Below are positions 49,560 through 57,743 of a stretch of DNA of 64,000 nucleotides, piece by piece. Position 1 is the first letter of the stretch, and the number at the start of each line of letters is the position of its first letter. The DNA is taken from positions 242,204-306,203 of the forward strand of contig JAUQXA010000064.1 in the NCBI GenBank assembly GCA_030834895.1, given 5' to 3'. Both the position numbers and the translations under genes were made by a program. The notes beneath the pieces were generated by a model. It was not told the origin of the DNA, did not search any database, and saw only the letters and a program-made list of their open reading frames with translations. Source of the stretch: Anaerolineales bacterium (lineage in GTDB: Bacteria > Chloroflexota > Anaerolineae > Anaerolineales > Villigracilaceae).

Positions 49560-52202
49560 ATGACCGAAAAGCAGATTTCAAAGAGCACCCCAAAACAAAC
49601 CAAGCCCGGACAGGAGATTCAGGCAGGCGACCAAAGCATTGCTGTTGGCGGTTCTGTCACCGACAGTGCCATCATCCACGGGCAGACTATCGTCCTTGCT
49701 GATAGATTCTGGCGCGATCTCAACCCCACGCTGCCTACCGAAAAATTGAAGGAGGCGACGGCGGCATACCTCGCCTACCTGACCGATCGCCATTACTATC
49801 TCAGCCTGAAGGGGATGGGTATTTCAGACCGTGTCCCGTTGAAATTGAAACTTCTCGACCTTTATGTCCCGCTTAAGGCGCGTATGGAATTACCTGAAGG
49901 GGATACTTGGAGGCGTGATCTTAGCCTGGCAGGGCGGGATTTGACCAACGATGAGCAGGAATTGATCCACTTCGGCGAACCCGCCTCCCTGTTGAAGATT
50001 TTGCAAACCCATTCGGGTGTGGTTATTCTGGGGGACCCGGGGGCGGGCAAAACCACATTTGTCAAATATCTGGCGTTGCGCCTTGCGCGCGGCGAGGGCA
50101 GGAAAATCGGCTTGGATGATTATTTGCCCATCCTGCTGCCGTTGGCCGCCTTTGCCAATGCGCTTCAAACCCGGGATATCCGCCTCGACGACTTCATCGC
50201 AGAATATTTTGCCGGTATTGGCGCGGACCTGCCCATCGGTCCGATGCTACGCGAAGCGCAGAAAGCGGGACGTGCCCTCATCCTGCTGGATGGACTCGAC
50301 GAGGTTCGTGACCTTAACATGCGCAACACCGTCGTCGAGCGCGTTGTGGATTTCTTTGCCTTTCATCGGCGCGAGGGAAATAAATTTGTATTGACCAGCC
50401 GCGTGGTCGGATATCGTGCCGTCCGCCCTTCTGCCGAAGACCTTGTTGAATGTACCATCGTCGACTTTGAAGATGATGAAATCGAGGAATTCATCCTGCA
50501 TTGGACAACGGCGCTCGAAAAGCAGGCGCAGGGAAACACATCCATCGCGCAGGCGGATGCAGAGACCGACCGCCGCGAACTGCTCGATTCCATTCATCAG
50601 AATCCCGGTGTGCGGCAATTGGCCTCCACACCGCTGCTTCTGACCATCCTGGCCCTGATGAAGCGGCAGGGAGTTTCGCTTCCAGAACGCCGCGTGCAAT
50701 TGTACGACCAGTATGTCACCACCCTGCTCTCGACCTGGAACCGCGCCCGCAGTCTTAGCGGACGTGCGCCCGGCCGTGATATTGATGAATTACAGACCAT
50801 CCGCATCCTTGCACCGCTTGCATTGTGGATGCATGAAATAAGTCCTGGCGTTGGATTGGTTGGGCGGGAGGATATGCGCCGCAAGCTCGAGGAGCTTTTC
50901 ATGGAGCGCAGTGACGCCTCTCCGCATCAGGCGGCGCGCCAGTTTTTGTCCGATGTCCGTGAACATGCCGCACTTCTGTTGGAACGAGGTCCCGGCGAGT
51001 ACGGTTTCATCCACCTGACCTTTGAGGAGTATCTTGCGGCAGTTGCGCTTGCGTTCAAAGGACAGGGCAATGCTGCTCCCATCATCGAAACACTCTCAGC
51101 CCATGTGGGAGAACAAGCCTGGCGTGAAGTCACCCTGCTGACCATCGGTTATCTTGGCATCCGTCAGCAATTGCCCAAGGTGGCTGGGGAGGTGGTCGAG
51201 GCGCTGGTTAACTATCAGCCTGGTCCTCCCGGTGAGGCTGTGATCCTCGCTGGTGACGCTGTACTGGACACATGGCCTGGGGGAGTGTCTCCGCAAAGTA
51301 AGGATTACGTGGTTCAGTCCCTGCAGATCACCATGCAAGATGGCGAGATTCGCCCTGAGTTGAGGCGTCATGCCGGTTTGCTGTTGGGCAGACTTGGGTG
51401 GCGTCCGACAGACCTGGACCGGTTTGCGGAAATTCCGGCGGGTGAGTATCAGGCCGGAGTTAAGAAGGATGTCAAGAATATCCCATACATGTATTTCATC
51501 GGCAGGTATCCCGTCACCAACATTCAGTTCGCGCGTTTTGTCAAAGAGGACGGATATAAGACGCAGGAATATTGGAGCAAAGACGGTTGGGACTGGCGTA
51601 CAGGGAAATATGACTTGCGGACGATGGAAGCCATGGCTCAGGACTGGCTGGAACATCGTCCGCTGGCGAAACGCAATGTGCCGTATTACTGGCACAGTAT
51701 CGAGTTGAGCAATCCCCTTGTGCCGATTGTGGGCGTGAACTGGTTCGAGGCTGAAGCTTATTGCAACTGGCTTTCCAAGAAGATTGTAGCTGTACCTGAA
51801 GGATACACCATCCGCCTGCCACGTGGTGATGAATGGGAGCGCGCTTCGCGCGGGCAGGACGGGCGTGAATATCCATGGGGAGAAGGTTTTGACAAAACCG
51901 CCGCCAATACCTGGGACAGTGACTCGACAGGTTCGGGTTTGGGCGGCACGACGGCGGTCTGTACTTTCCCACAGGGTGTCAGCCCCGAAGGCGCATGGGA
52001 TATGAGCGGCAACGTCTGGGAGTGGACAGGTTCCTGGTACGACGAGGATAAAAAATATCGCGTCGTGTGCGGCGGGTCGTGGATCGGTTATCAGTGGTTT
52101 GCGCGTTCATCATTTTCCAATTGGTACATCCCACTGATGTTCAACGATGACCTTAGTTTTCGTGTGGTCATTGCGCCGAAGGATTCATTGGAGGAAACAT
52201 GA
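49560..52202 (+). CDS. NACHT-type STAND ATPase fused to an FGE-sulfatase-like domain
   Basis: 880 residues from ATG 49560 (AGGCAGGG upstream); an in-frame ATG at 49548 is also possible. The order is: a short glycine-rich motif (IQAGDQSIAVGGSVTDSAIIHG), a linker helix region, a NACHT NTPase (Walker A VVILGDPGAGKTTF near residue 160, Walker B ALILLDGLDEVRD near 245, then winged-helix and helical parts with FIHLTFEEYLAA), and a C-terminal formylglycine-generating-enzyme-like (CLec-fold) domain from about residue 620 (EWERASRGQDGREYPWGE, MSGNVWEWTGSW, GGSW, SFRVV). Known bacterial NACHT proteins sense phage. It overlaps the next gene by 4 bp. Confidence 0.85.
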   Translation: MTEKQISKSTPKQTKPGQEIQAGDQSIAVGGSVTDSAIIHGQTIVLADRFWRDLNPTLPTEKLKEATAAYLAYLTDRHYYLSLKGMGISDRVPLKLKLLDLYVPLKARMELPEGDTWRRDLSLAGRDLTNDEQELIHFGEPASLLKILQTHSGVVILGDPGAGKTTFVKYLALRLARGEGRKIGLDDYLPILLPLAAFANALQTRDIRLDDFIAEYFAGIGADLPIGPMLREAQKAGRALILLDGLDEVRDLNMRNTVVERVVDFFAFHRREGNKFVLTSRVVGYRAVRPSAEDLVECTIVDFEDDEIEEFILHWTTALEKQAQGNTSIAQADAETDRRELLDSIHQNPGVRQLASTPLLLTILALMKRQGVSLPERRVQLYDQYVTTLLSTWNRARSLSGRAPGRDIDELQTIRILAPLALWMHEISPGVGLVGREDMRRKLEELFMERSDASPHQAARQFLSDVREHAALLLERGPGEYGFIHLTFEEYLAAVALAFKGQGNAAPIIETLSAHVGEQAWREVTLLTIGYLGIRQQLPKVAGEVVEALVNYQPGPPGEAVILAGDAVLDTWPGGVSPQSKDYVVQSLQITMQDGEIRPELRRHAGLLLGRLGWRPTDLDRFAEIPAGEYQAGVKKDVKNIPYMYFIGRYPVTNIQFARFVKEDGYKTQEYWSKDGWDWRTGKYDLRTMEAMAQDWLEHRPLAKRNVPYYWHSIELSNPLVPIVGVNWFEAEAYCNWLSKKIVAVPEGYTIRLPRGDEWERASRGQDGREYPWGEGFDKTAANTWDSDSTGSGLGGTTAVCTFPQGVSPEGAWDMSGNVWEWTGSWYDEDKKYRVVCGGSWIGYQWFARSSFSNWYIPLMFNDDLSFRVVIAPKDSLEET

Positions 52203-52603
52203 CAGGGAAGAAGAAAAACGGTTTGAATGCCGGAAATGGCAGTATTGTCGTTGGCGGCAACGTGCAGGGCAGCAATATCGTCATTGGCGACCATAACACG
52301 GTATCCAATCAGGGTATCAACATTACCCCGCTCTTTGATGTTATTTACCAGTGCGTTGAAGGTAATCCATCACTCAAACCCGCCGACAAGGCGGATGTGA
52401 AGGCTGAACTGCAGGAAATTAAGACCGCGCTCGAAGAACCCAAACCTGATGAAAGTTTTCTGGCGCGACGTTTCCGCAATATCAAACGCATGGCTCCCGA
52501 TATTGTGGAGGTAGCTTTCGAGACCTTGAAAAATCCCCTCGGCGGTGTAATGGAGGTTATCAACCGGGTGTCCAAAAAAATGGCGGAAGAAACAAACCCG
52601 TGA
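52199..52603 (+). CDS. Small partner protein sharing the glycine motif of the NACHT protein
   Basis: 134 residues; its ATG overlaps the NACHT-FGE stop (ATGA), so translation is coupled. The N-terminus has GNGSIVVGGNVQGSNIVIGDHN, similar in rhythm to the glycine-rich N-terminus of the NACHT protein, suggesting a shared homotypic interaction or beta-strand adaptor. The remainder is helical (KADVKAELQEIKTALEEP, MAPDIVEVAFETLKNP). No enzyme motif. Likely an adaptor or effector partner of the NACHT ATPase. Such glycine-motif proteins accompany STAND NTPases in several bacterial conflict operons. Confidence 0.7.
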   Translation: MTGKKKNGLNAGNGSIVVGGNVQGSNIVIGDHNTVSNQGINITPLFDVIYQCVEGNPSLKPADKADVKAELQEIKTALEEPKPDESFLARRFRNIKRMAPDIVEVAFETLKNPLGGVMEVINRVSKKMAEETNP

Positions 52604-52611
52604 ACAACAAA

Positions 52612-52635
52612 GAAGGTCGCCAATTGGCGACCTTC
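52612..52635. terminator. Terminator between the NACHT operon and tatA
   Basis: Perfect 24-bp palindrome GAAGGTCGCCAA / TTGGCGACCTTC, followed rightward by CTGTTTTTATTATT. It ends the NACHT-FGE operon and may also end the convergent tatA gene. Confidence 0.8.
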
Positions 52636-52644
52636 CTGTTTTTA

Positions 52645-52830
52645 TTATTTCTTTTCTTCTGTGGTCTCAGTTTTGTCGGACTGTTCTTCCTTATTCCCCA
52701 ACCCCTCGCGGAAGTTTTTGATGCCGCGGCCAAGCTCCCCGGCAATTTTGCCGATGCGCCCCGGTCCGAACAGGAGAATAACAATCACGAGAATAACAAT
52801 CCATTCCACACCACGTGGTAAACCTAACAT
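52645..52830 (-). CDS. tatA: Sec-independent (Tat) translocase protein TatA/E family
   Basis: 61 residues. One N-terminal transmembrane helix (EWIVILVIVILLFGPGRI), the conserved FGPGRIG hinge, an amphipathic helix (GELGRGIKNFREGL) and an acidic/Lys-rich tail, all typical of TatA. It forms the Tat pore that exports folded twin-arginine substrates. RBS AAGGAG precedes ATG 52830. tatC is not adjacent. Confidence 0.9.
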   Translation of the reverse strand: MLGLPRGVEWIVILVIVILLFGPGRIGKIAGELGRGIKNFREGLGNKEEQSDKTETTEEKK

Positions 52831-52872
52831 AACACGCTCCTTTGGTTGAATTTCAACTGTATCTTACCACAA

Positions 52873-52903
52873 GACCCCAAAGGTTTCGGAAACCCTTAGA
52901 GTC
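52873..52903. terminator. Hairpin downstream of fabH
   Basis: As RNA read leftward, 14 base pairs including several G-U pairs form between GACTCTAAGGGTTT and AAACCTTTGGGGTC, with a 3-nt loop. It lies 7 bp beyond the fabH stop and is probably its terminator. Confidence 0.55.
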
Positions 52904-52909
52904 TGTTAA

Positions 52910-54013
52910 TTAGAGTTCCTTTCTCGCGAGGAATCCCTCTAAATAACGGAAGGCACGGCGGATGAACGAGCGCAGGCGGGCAAGCAGGCGATATTGGCGG
53001 AGATGGACATGCTTCTTCACAGGCAGCGGGCCGGTCCACTCGACGACCATCGCGCCCCAGGTCAGTCCTCCACCGAAGGCGACGAAGACCACCTTGTCCC
53101 TGGGTTTGATCTGCGATTTTTGGATTGCCTCGATGGCGGCAATCGGAATGGAAGCTGTGGACGTGTTGCCGTAGCGATCCACGTTGATGATGAATTTATC
53201 CAGCGGCATTTTCAGGTGCCTGGCGGCGGTCTCGATAATCCGGTAATTTGCCTGATGCGGCACGATCCACTGCACATCATTGGTGGTCAGTTGGACTTGC
53301 TCCAGCGACTCGGTCACGGCGCGGCCCATCACTCGGGTGGCGAAGCGGAAGACTTCCTTGCCGTCCATTTGGATGAAGTGCTTTCCTTCGCGGACGGTTG
53401 CCTCGGTTGCCGGATGATGTGTGCCACCCGCAGGCAGACTCAAAGTATCCGCTCCGGAGCCATCCGAGTGCATCACCGCCGACATCACGCCGCCGGACTG
53501 GTCACTCGCCTGCAGGACAAATGCTCCCGCGCCATCGCCGAACAGGATGCAGGTGTTTCGGTCCTTCCAATTGACAAAACGCGAGAGGACCTCCGTGCCG
53601 ACGACCAGCACATTCTTCATTGCGCCGCTGCGGATGGCTTGCGCGCCCATGTTGATGGCAAACACAAAGCCGGTGCAGGCGGCTTGCAGGTCGAACGCGC
53701 CTGCCTTCGTTGCCCCGATCTGGTCTTGGATAATACAGGCGGTGGACGGGAAAATATATTCAGGCGATGACGATGTGCAGATGATTAAGTCCAGTTCAGT
53801 GGGGGCGAGATTGGCGACATTCAATGCTTTGAGCGCCGCTTCCACGCCCAAGGTCGAGGGAAATTCAGTCTCGCGGGCAATGTGCCGCTCGCGGATTCCC
53901 GTCCGCTCCCGAATCCACTCGTCGCTGGTTTCCACCAGTTTGGTGAGATCATCGTTGGTCAGAACAGGCTCAGGCACGTACATGCCCCAGCCCGTGATAT
54001 GTGCGAATGGCAT
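52910..54013 (-). CDS. fabH: Beta-ketoacyl-ACP synthase III
   Basis: 367 residues. Catalytic Cys in DLQAACTGFVFAI, His in WIVPHQANYRI and Asn in VDRYGNTSTASIPIA form the FabH triad. It condenses acetyl-CoA with malonyl-ACP to start fatty-acid synthesis. A basic C-terminal extension of about 35 residues (RQYRLLARLRSFIRRAFRYL) is beyond the usual FabH end and could be a membrane-surface helix. The gene follows fabF (11-bp gap) in the same direction. Confidence 0.92.
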   Translation of the reverse strand: MPFAHITGWGMYVPEPVLTNDDLTKLVETSDEWIRERTGIRERHIARETEFPSTLGVEAALKALNVANLAPTELDLIICTSSSPEYIFPSTACIIQDQIGATKAGAFDLQAACTGFVFAINMGAQAIRSGAMKNVLVVGTEVLSRFVNWKDRNTCILFGDGAGAFVLQASDQSGGVMSAVMHSDGSGADTLSLPAGGTHHPATEATVREGKHFIQMDGKEVFRFATRVMGRAVTESLEQVQLTTNDVQWIVPHQANYRIIETAARHLKMPLDKFIINVDRYGNTSTASIPIAAIEAIQKSQIKPRDKVVFVAFGGGLTWGAMVVEWTGPLPVKKHVHLRQYRLLARLRSFIRRAFRYLEGFLARKEL

Positions 54014-54024
54014 TCTTTCTCCTT

Positions 54025-55266
54025 TTATTGTTTGAAGCGGTTTAGCACTAGCGTGGCGTTGTGACCTCCGAACCCAAATGAGTTGGACATCACGTTTCGC
54101 GGCTCGGCTTTGCGCGGCTGGTTGGGGACGTAGTCCAGGTCGCAGTCGGGGTCGGGGGTTTCGTAGTTGATGGTCGGTGGCAGGACATTATTCATGAGCA
54201 CCATTGCACAGATGACACCTTCCAGCGCGCCTGATGCGCCCAGCAGATGCCCGGTCATGGACTTGGTTGAGGAGACGGGAACTTTATATGCATGCGCTCC
54301 AAACAGGTTCTTGATGGCGGCAGTTTCGCTCTTGTCGTTCAGGTTGGTGGATGTGCCATGCGCGTTGATGTAGTGAATCTCATCGAGTTTCAACCCTGCG
54401 TTTTCCACCGCCAGCCGCATGGACATCGTGGCTCCAGCGCCGTTTTCCGCAGGCGCTGAAATGTGATGTGCGTCGTCGGTTGTGCCATAGCCTGTGAATT
54501 CGCACAGGATATTCGCGCCGCGCGCCTGGGCGTGTTCGAGGGATTCGAGAATCATGATTCCAGCACCTTCGCCCATCACGAAACCGTCGCGGTCCTTATC
54601 GAATGGGCGCGACGCTTTTGTCGGATCATCGTTGCGAGTCGAGAGGGCGGTCATCACGTTCATGCCTGCCATAGAGATGGCAGTAATGGCTGCCTCTGCC
54701 GCGCCTGCAATCATTACGTCTGCCGCGCCGCGCCGAATCATTTCGGCGGCTTCGCCCAGGGCGTTCGTCCCCGAAGCGCAGGCGGTTGCCAGTGACATGT
54801 TGGGTCCGCGCGCGCCGACGCGGATGGCGAGGTTGCCCGCCGCACTGTCGGAGATCATCATCGGGATAAGGAAGGGGCTGACACGGTCGGGTCCGCGCTG
54901 ACGCATGACATCATATTGTTCGATCAGGGTACTGATTCCGCCAATGCCTGAGCCGATCAAAATACCCACCCGGTCACGGTTTGAATCATCGATTCTCAAG
55001 CCTGAATGTGCCAATGCCTCCAAGGTGGCGACAGTGGCAAACTGGGTGAAATGGTCCATTTTGCGGGCGTCGCGCGCGCCGAACTGGGCAGCGGGGTCAA
55101 ACCCTTTTACCTCGGCTGCAAATTTGGTTTTATGTGCACTGGCGTCGAAATGGGTAATGGGAGCCATGCCGGACTTTCCAGCCAGCAACGCTTCCCAGGT
55201 ATCCTTCACGTTATTTCCAACTGGACTGATACAACCCAGTCCGGTGACAACGACTCGTTTTCGCAT
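54025..55266 (-). CDS. fabF: Beta-ketoacyl-ACP synthase II
   Basis: 413 residues, full length. Catalytic Cys in LATACASGTNALGEA, with His residues in NAHGTSTNLND and STKSMTGHLLGASG. KAS II elongates acyl-ACP by two carbons. The neighbour fabH points to a fatty-acid gene pair; acpP and fabD/G are not in the window. Confidence 0.94.
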   Translation of the reverse strand: MRKRVVVTGLGCISPVGNNVKDTWEALLAGKSGMAPITHFDASAHKTKFAAEVKGFDPAAQFGARDARKMDHFTQFATVATLEALAHSGLRIDDSNRDRVGILIGSGIGGISTLIEQYDVMRQRGPDRVSPFLIPMMISDSAAGNLAIRVGARGPNMSLATACASGTNALGEAAEMIRRGAADVMIAGAAEAAITAISMAGMNVMTALSTRNDDPTKASRPFDKDRDGFVMGEGAGIMILESLEHAQARGANILCEFTGYGTTDDAHHISAPAENGAGATMSMRLAVENAGLKLDEIHYINAHGTSTNLNDKSETAAIKNLFGAHAYKVPVSSTKSMTGHLLGASGALEGVICAMVLMNNVLPPTINYETPDPDCDLDYVPNQPRKAEPRNVMSNSFGFGGHNATLVLNRFKQ

Positions 55267-55309
55267 TCGTGTTCTCCTTGATAAGTTTCATCGCGGCAGT
55301 TTGGTGTAG

Positions 55310-55361
55310 GGGCGACCCGCCAGGGAAAAGCGAGTACCTCGGTGATTCTGATGGGTCGCCC
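55310..55361. repeat. Intergenic repeat with GGGCGACCC/GGGTCGCCC arms
   Basis: Arms GGGCGACCC (55310-55318) and GGGTCGCCC (55353-55361) are perfect inverted repeats in the 195-bp gap upstream of fabF. It resembles the GTAGGGGC-type palindrome at 11941 in composition and may be of the same dispersed-repeat class. Confidence 0.5.
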
Positions 55362-55388
55362 TTGCGATGTGTAAGATGTAACAAAAAA

Positions 55389-55409
55389 GGACAAGCATCG
55401 AACTTGTCC
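55389..55409 (-). terminator. Terminator of the HAD-DinB fusion gene
   Basis: Stem GGACAAG / CTTGTCC with loop CATCGAA, followed leftward by TTTTTTG. It lies 50 bp beyond the stop at 55462. Confidence 0.8.
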
Positions 55410-55461
55410 ATTTTCCATTTCAATAATAACACTGCGGAGGTTGGGAAGTCACGCAAAAATT

Positions 55462-56646
55462 CTACATTTTTTTCAACGTGTGCCATGCCTGATGAATGTG
55501 TAACCGGTCATGTTCCGCGATGAAGCCTACGACTTCCAAAAAGTTTGTGGGTCCGAAAATGGCGTGACGCGCCTTGCGATCCCAATCGGAAGTTTCTTTG
55601 AGCATGTTCAACGTGTCCCGCCTTGCTTCATTGAACTCCTTCAACGCTGTGGCGCAATCCTCGTGCAGGTAATCGCGCTGGTTTGCCCATACGCTGGTAT
55701 CGGGTCGCGGGATGAACGGTTCGCCGCCTTCCTTGAACAACTCGATTTGCATCTGATGGACTTCGCGTTCCGTGTCGCGCAGGTGGCTGATCAATTCCTT
55801 CAGGCACCATTCGTCCGCCGTGGGTTTGCGCGACCATGCCGAGCGGTCGAATTCGCGCGAGAAGCCGTTGAACACAGCCGGGGTGGCAGATAAAATCCCG
55901 AGGATGGCATCAACCGATTTGAAGGATGGAGTCAGCGCTGACAAATCAGTAGACTCAAGCCAGGAGCGCAAGTCCGATAGTTTGCCCCAACCCAAAGATT
56001 CGAATCCCGACGGGGGAGTGGGTTCGTCGCCCACGTGATAGGTCGCCAGCCCAAGCCTTTTCGCGGGGAGGATGTCACGGTCCAGGTCGTTACCCACCAT
56101 CAGTACGGGACCATCCTGCCAGCCCATGCGGCCGAGGATTTCGGCGTAGTAGGCGGGGTGTGTTTTGGTGAAGTGAAAATGCTCGAAGGATGAGACAATC
56201 TCGAACTGCTCGGGCTCGAAGCCTGCCCAGCGCAGACGGTGATGCGTGGCTTTGCGCGGGAAGAGCGGGTCGGTGGCAATGGCAATGCGAAACCCCTGTG
56301 CGAATGCCCAATCTATAAAAGGCTTTGCCTCAGGTTTGGGCGTGGTCACCCCGCTGAGAGTGGGGAAAATGTGATCGTAAAAATTCTCGATCGCTTCGGC
56401 AATTTTTTCGCGATGGGAATTAATCTGCGGGTAAAACACCGCATTGAACACCTGCTCAAGGGTCTGCGAGAAATCATCGTTTGCCATCATCTGATTTGTG
56501 CCAGCCATGAGTGCGCGGAGCATCAGGCTGGGGTCGACTTGCGGAGCAAGTTCCCGTGACAGTGCCTGAAAATAGGCGGGAATGAAGGAATTGATATTTG
56601 TGTTGAGCAGGGTGTCGTCGAGATCGAGCAGTAGCGTTAGTGTCAT
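55462..56646 (-). CDS. HAD hydrolase-DinB-like fusion protein
   Basis: 394 residues from ATG 56646 after GGGGGAG. Residues 1-220 are a HAD hydrolase: motif I LLLDLDDTLLNTN, motif II IAIATDPLF, Lys in FTKTHPAYYAE and motif IV MVGNDLDRDILPAKRLG. Residues 245-394 are a DinB-like four-helix domain with metal-ligand His residues (ELISHLRDTEREVHQ, IAEHDRLHIHQAWH). Fusions of the two are not a standard architecture. The DinB-like part may be a metal-dependent thiol transferase or hydrolase. Function unknown. Confidence 0.75.
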   Translation of the reverse strand: MTLTLLLDLDDTLLNTNINSFIPAYFQALSRELAPQVDPSLMLRALMAGTNQMMANDDFSQTLEQVFNAVFYPQINSHREKIAEAIENFYDHIFPTLSGVTTPKPEAKPFIDWAFAQGFRIAIATDPLFPRKATHHRLRWAGFEPEQFEIVSSFEHFHFTKTHPAYYAEILGRMGWQDGPVLMVGNDLDRDILPAKRLGLATYHVGDEPTPPSGFESLGWGKLSDLRSWLESTDLSALTPSFKSVDAILGILSATPAVFNGFSREFDRSAWSRKPTADEWCLKELISHLRDTEREVHQMQIELFKEGGEPFIPRPDTSVWANQRDYLHEDCATALKEFNEARRDTLNMLKETSDWDRKARHAIFGPTNFLEVVGFIAEHDRLHIHQAWHTLKKM

Positions 56647-56672
56647 AGTGTTGGACTCCCCCGGAGTCTTGA

Positions 56673-57002
56673 TTATTCTTTCACTTCGAATTTGAAGGGT
56701 AGTTCGTGACATTCGCCGCAACCCACATGCGGCTCTGCCACATTGCGTTGTGTCTTTTCGCAAAATGCACTTACCCGCACGCGTCGTTGAAAAAATGTGA
56801 GCATGGACCGTTCCACGATGGCTTTCAACTGCATGTATTGACAGGAGTTAGCGCGGGCAATATCCGGGACAGGGCAGGTCTTGCATAGATCGCTCGACCA
56901 GCCCTGTCCATTTGCTTTCAATAGGCGGCACTCTTCCAGATTGCGCCCACGATAATAGTCGCCATGGAAGTATGGACATTCGCGTCCTGCGGGAGTTTTC
57001 AT
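56673..57002 (-). CDS. Cysteine-rich small protein, unknown
   Basis: 109 residues from ATG 57002, just 2 bp after the efp stop. Eight or more cysteines lie in spaced pairs: ECPYF, EECRLL, LCKTCPVP, SCQYM, FCEKT and GCGECHELP. This could form zinc or Fe-S sites. No recognised family. Close coupling to efp suggests co-translation, but a link to translation is only a guess. Confidence 0.65.
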   Translation of the reverse strand: MKTPAGRECPYFHGDYYRGRNLEECRLLKANGQGWSSDLCKTCPVPDIARANSCQYMQLKAIVERSMLTFFQRRVRVSAFCEKTQRNVAEPHVGCGECHELPFKFEVKE

Positions 57003-57004
57003 TT

Positions 57005-57562
57005 TTAGACGCGGGTGATGTATTCGCCCGTGCGGGTATCCACGCGGATGGTGTCGCCGACGACGACGAAATTGGGGCATTGCACCTGGATGCCGGTCTC
57101 GGTGGTGACCTTCTTGGTGACGCCGGTTGCGGTGTCGCCGCGGATGGCCATGTCGGCTTCGACGACTTTCAAGTCCACCGAGGTGGGCATTTCGATGTCG
57201 ATGGCTTCACCCTTGTAGAAGGTGAGTTTGACTTCCATGCCTTCCTTCAGGAACTTGGCGCTGTCGCCCAGAGCTTCCTTTTTGATGCCGGGCTGTTCGA
57301 AGGTCACATTGTCCATGAAGTAGTACAGGTCGCCATCGTTGTAGAGGTAGGAAACGTTGGCGAAGTCGAGGCTGACATCCTGCACCGACAGTCCGGAGTT
57401 GAAGGTGCGCTCGATGGTGGCGCCGGTCAACAAATTGCGGGCCTTGACCTTGATGTTGGCATTGCCGCGCCCTGTCTTGTTGTGGCTGTAGTCCAGCACC
57501 TTGAGCAGGTTGCCGTCCAGTTCGAATGTGACGCCTTTGCGAAGTTCGTTTACATCTATCAT
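57005..57562 (-). CDS. efp: Elongation factor P
   Basis: 185 residues, three-domain EF-P. The domain I tip reads NKTGRGNANIKVKARNLLTG, so the residue at the usual modified Lys position (E. coli K34 in PGKG) is Arg 32. C-terminal OB-fold end: QVQCPNFVVVGDTIRVDTRTGEYITRV. EF-P relieves ribosome stalling at polyproline stretches. The Arg tip resembles rhamnosylated-type EF-Ps, but no EarP is in the window. This organism encodes proline-rich proteins nearby, consistent with a need for EF-P. Confidence 0.93.
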   Translation of the reverse strand: MIDVNELRKGVTFELDGNLLKVLDYSHNKTGRGNANIKVKARNLLTGATIERTFNSGLSVQDVSLDFANVSYLYNDGDLYYFMDNVTFEQPGIKKEALGDSAKFLKEGMEVKLTFYKGEAIDIEMPTSVDLKVVEADMAIRGDTATGVTKKVTTETGIQVQCPNFVVVGDTIRVDTRTGEYITRV

Positions 57563-57701
57563 GCTTGCACTTTCCTTGATTGTGTGATTTTTTCCAAAGC
57601 GGGCGGATTATACCAATGAGTTGCGGGTCATGGCTAGGTTATGACGCCCTTACTTTCCCCATCCAACTTTCCTGTTTCGCATCTGAGCGCGTCTTTAATG
57701 G

Positions 57702-57739
57702 AACACCGCCTTGCAGGATATCTCTTGCAAGGCGGTGTT
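57702..57739. terminator. Hairpin downstream of the RRM gene
   Basis: Perfect 14-bp stem AACACCGCCTTGCA / TGCAAGGCGGTGTT, loop 10 nt, 5 bp beyond the RRM stop. There is only a weak T-tract leftward, so terminator function is likely but not certain. Confidence 0.65.
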
Positions 57740-57743
57740 GCCT

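Noticed and set aside
49283..49702. Rightward 139-codon ORF across the T-box region
   Set aside because: It runs antisense to the T-box leader and into the NACHT gene start in another frame; the composition is not protein-like.
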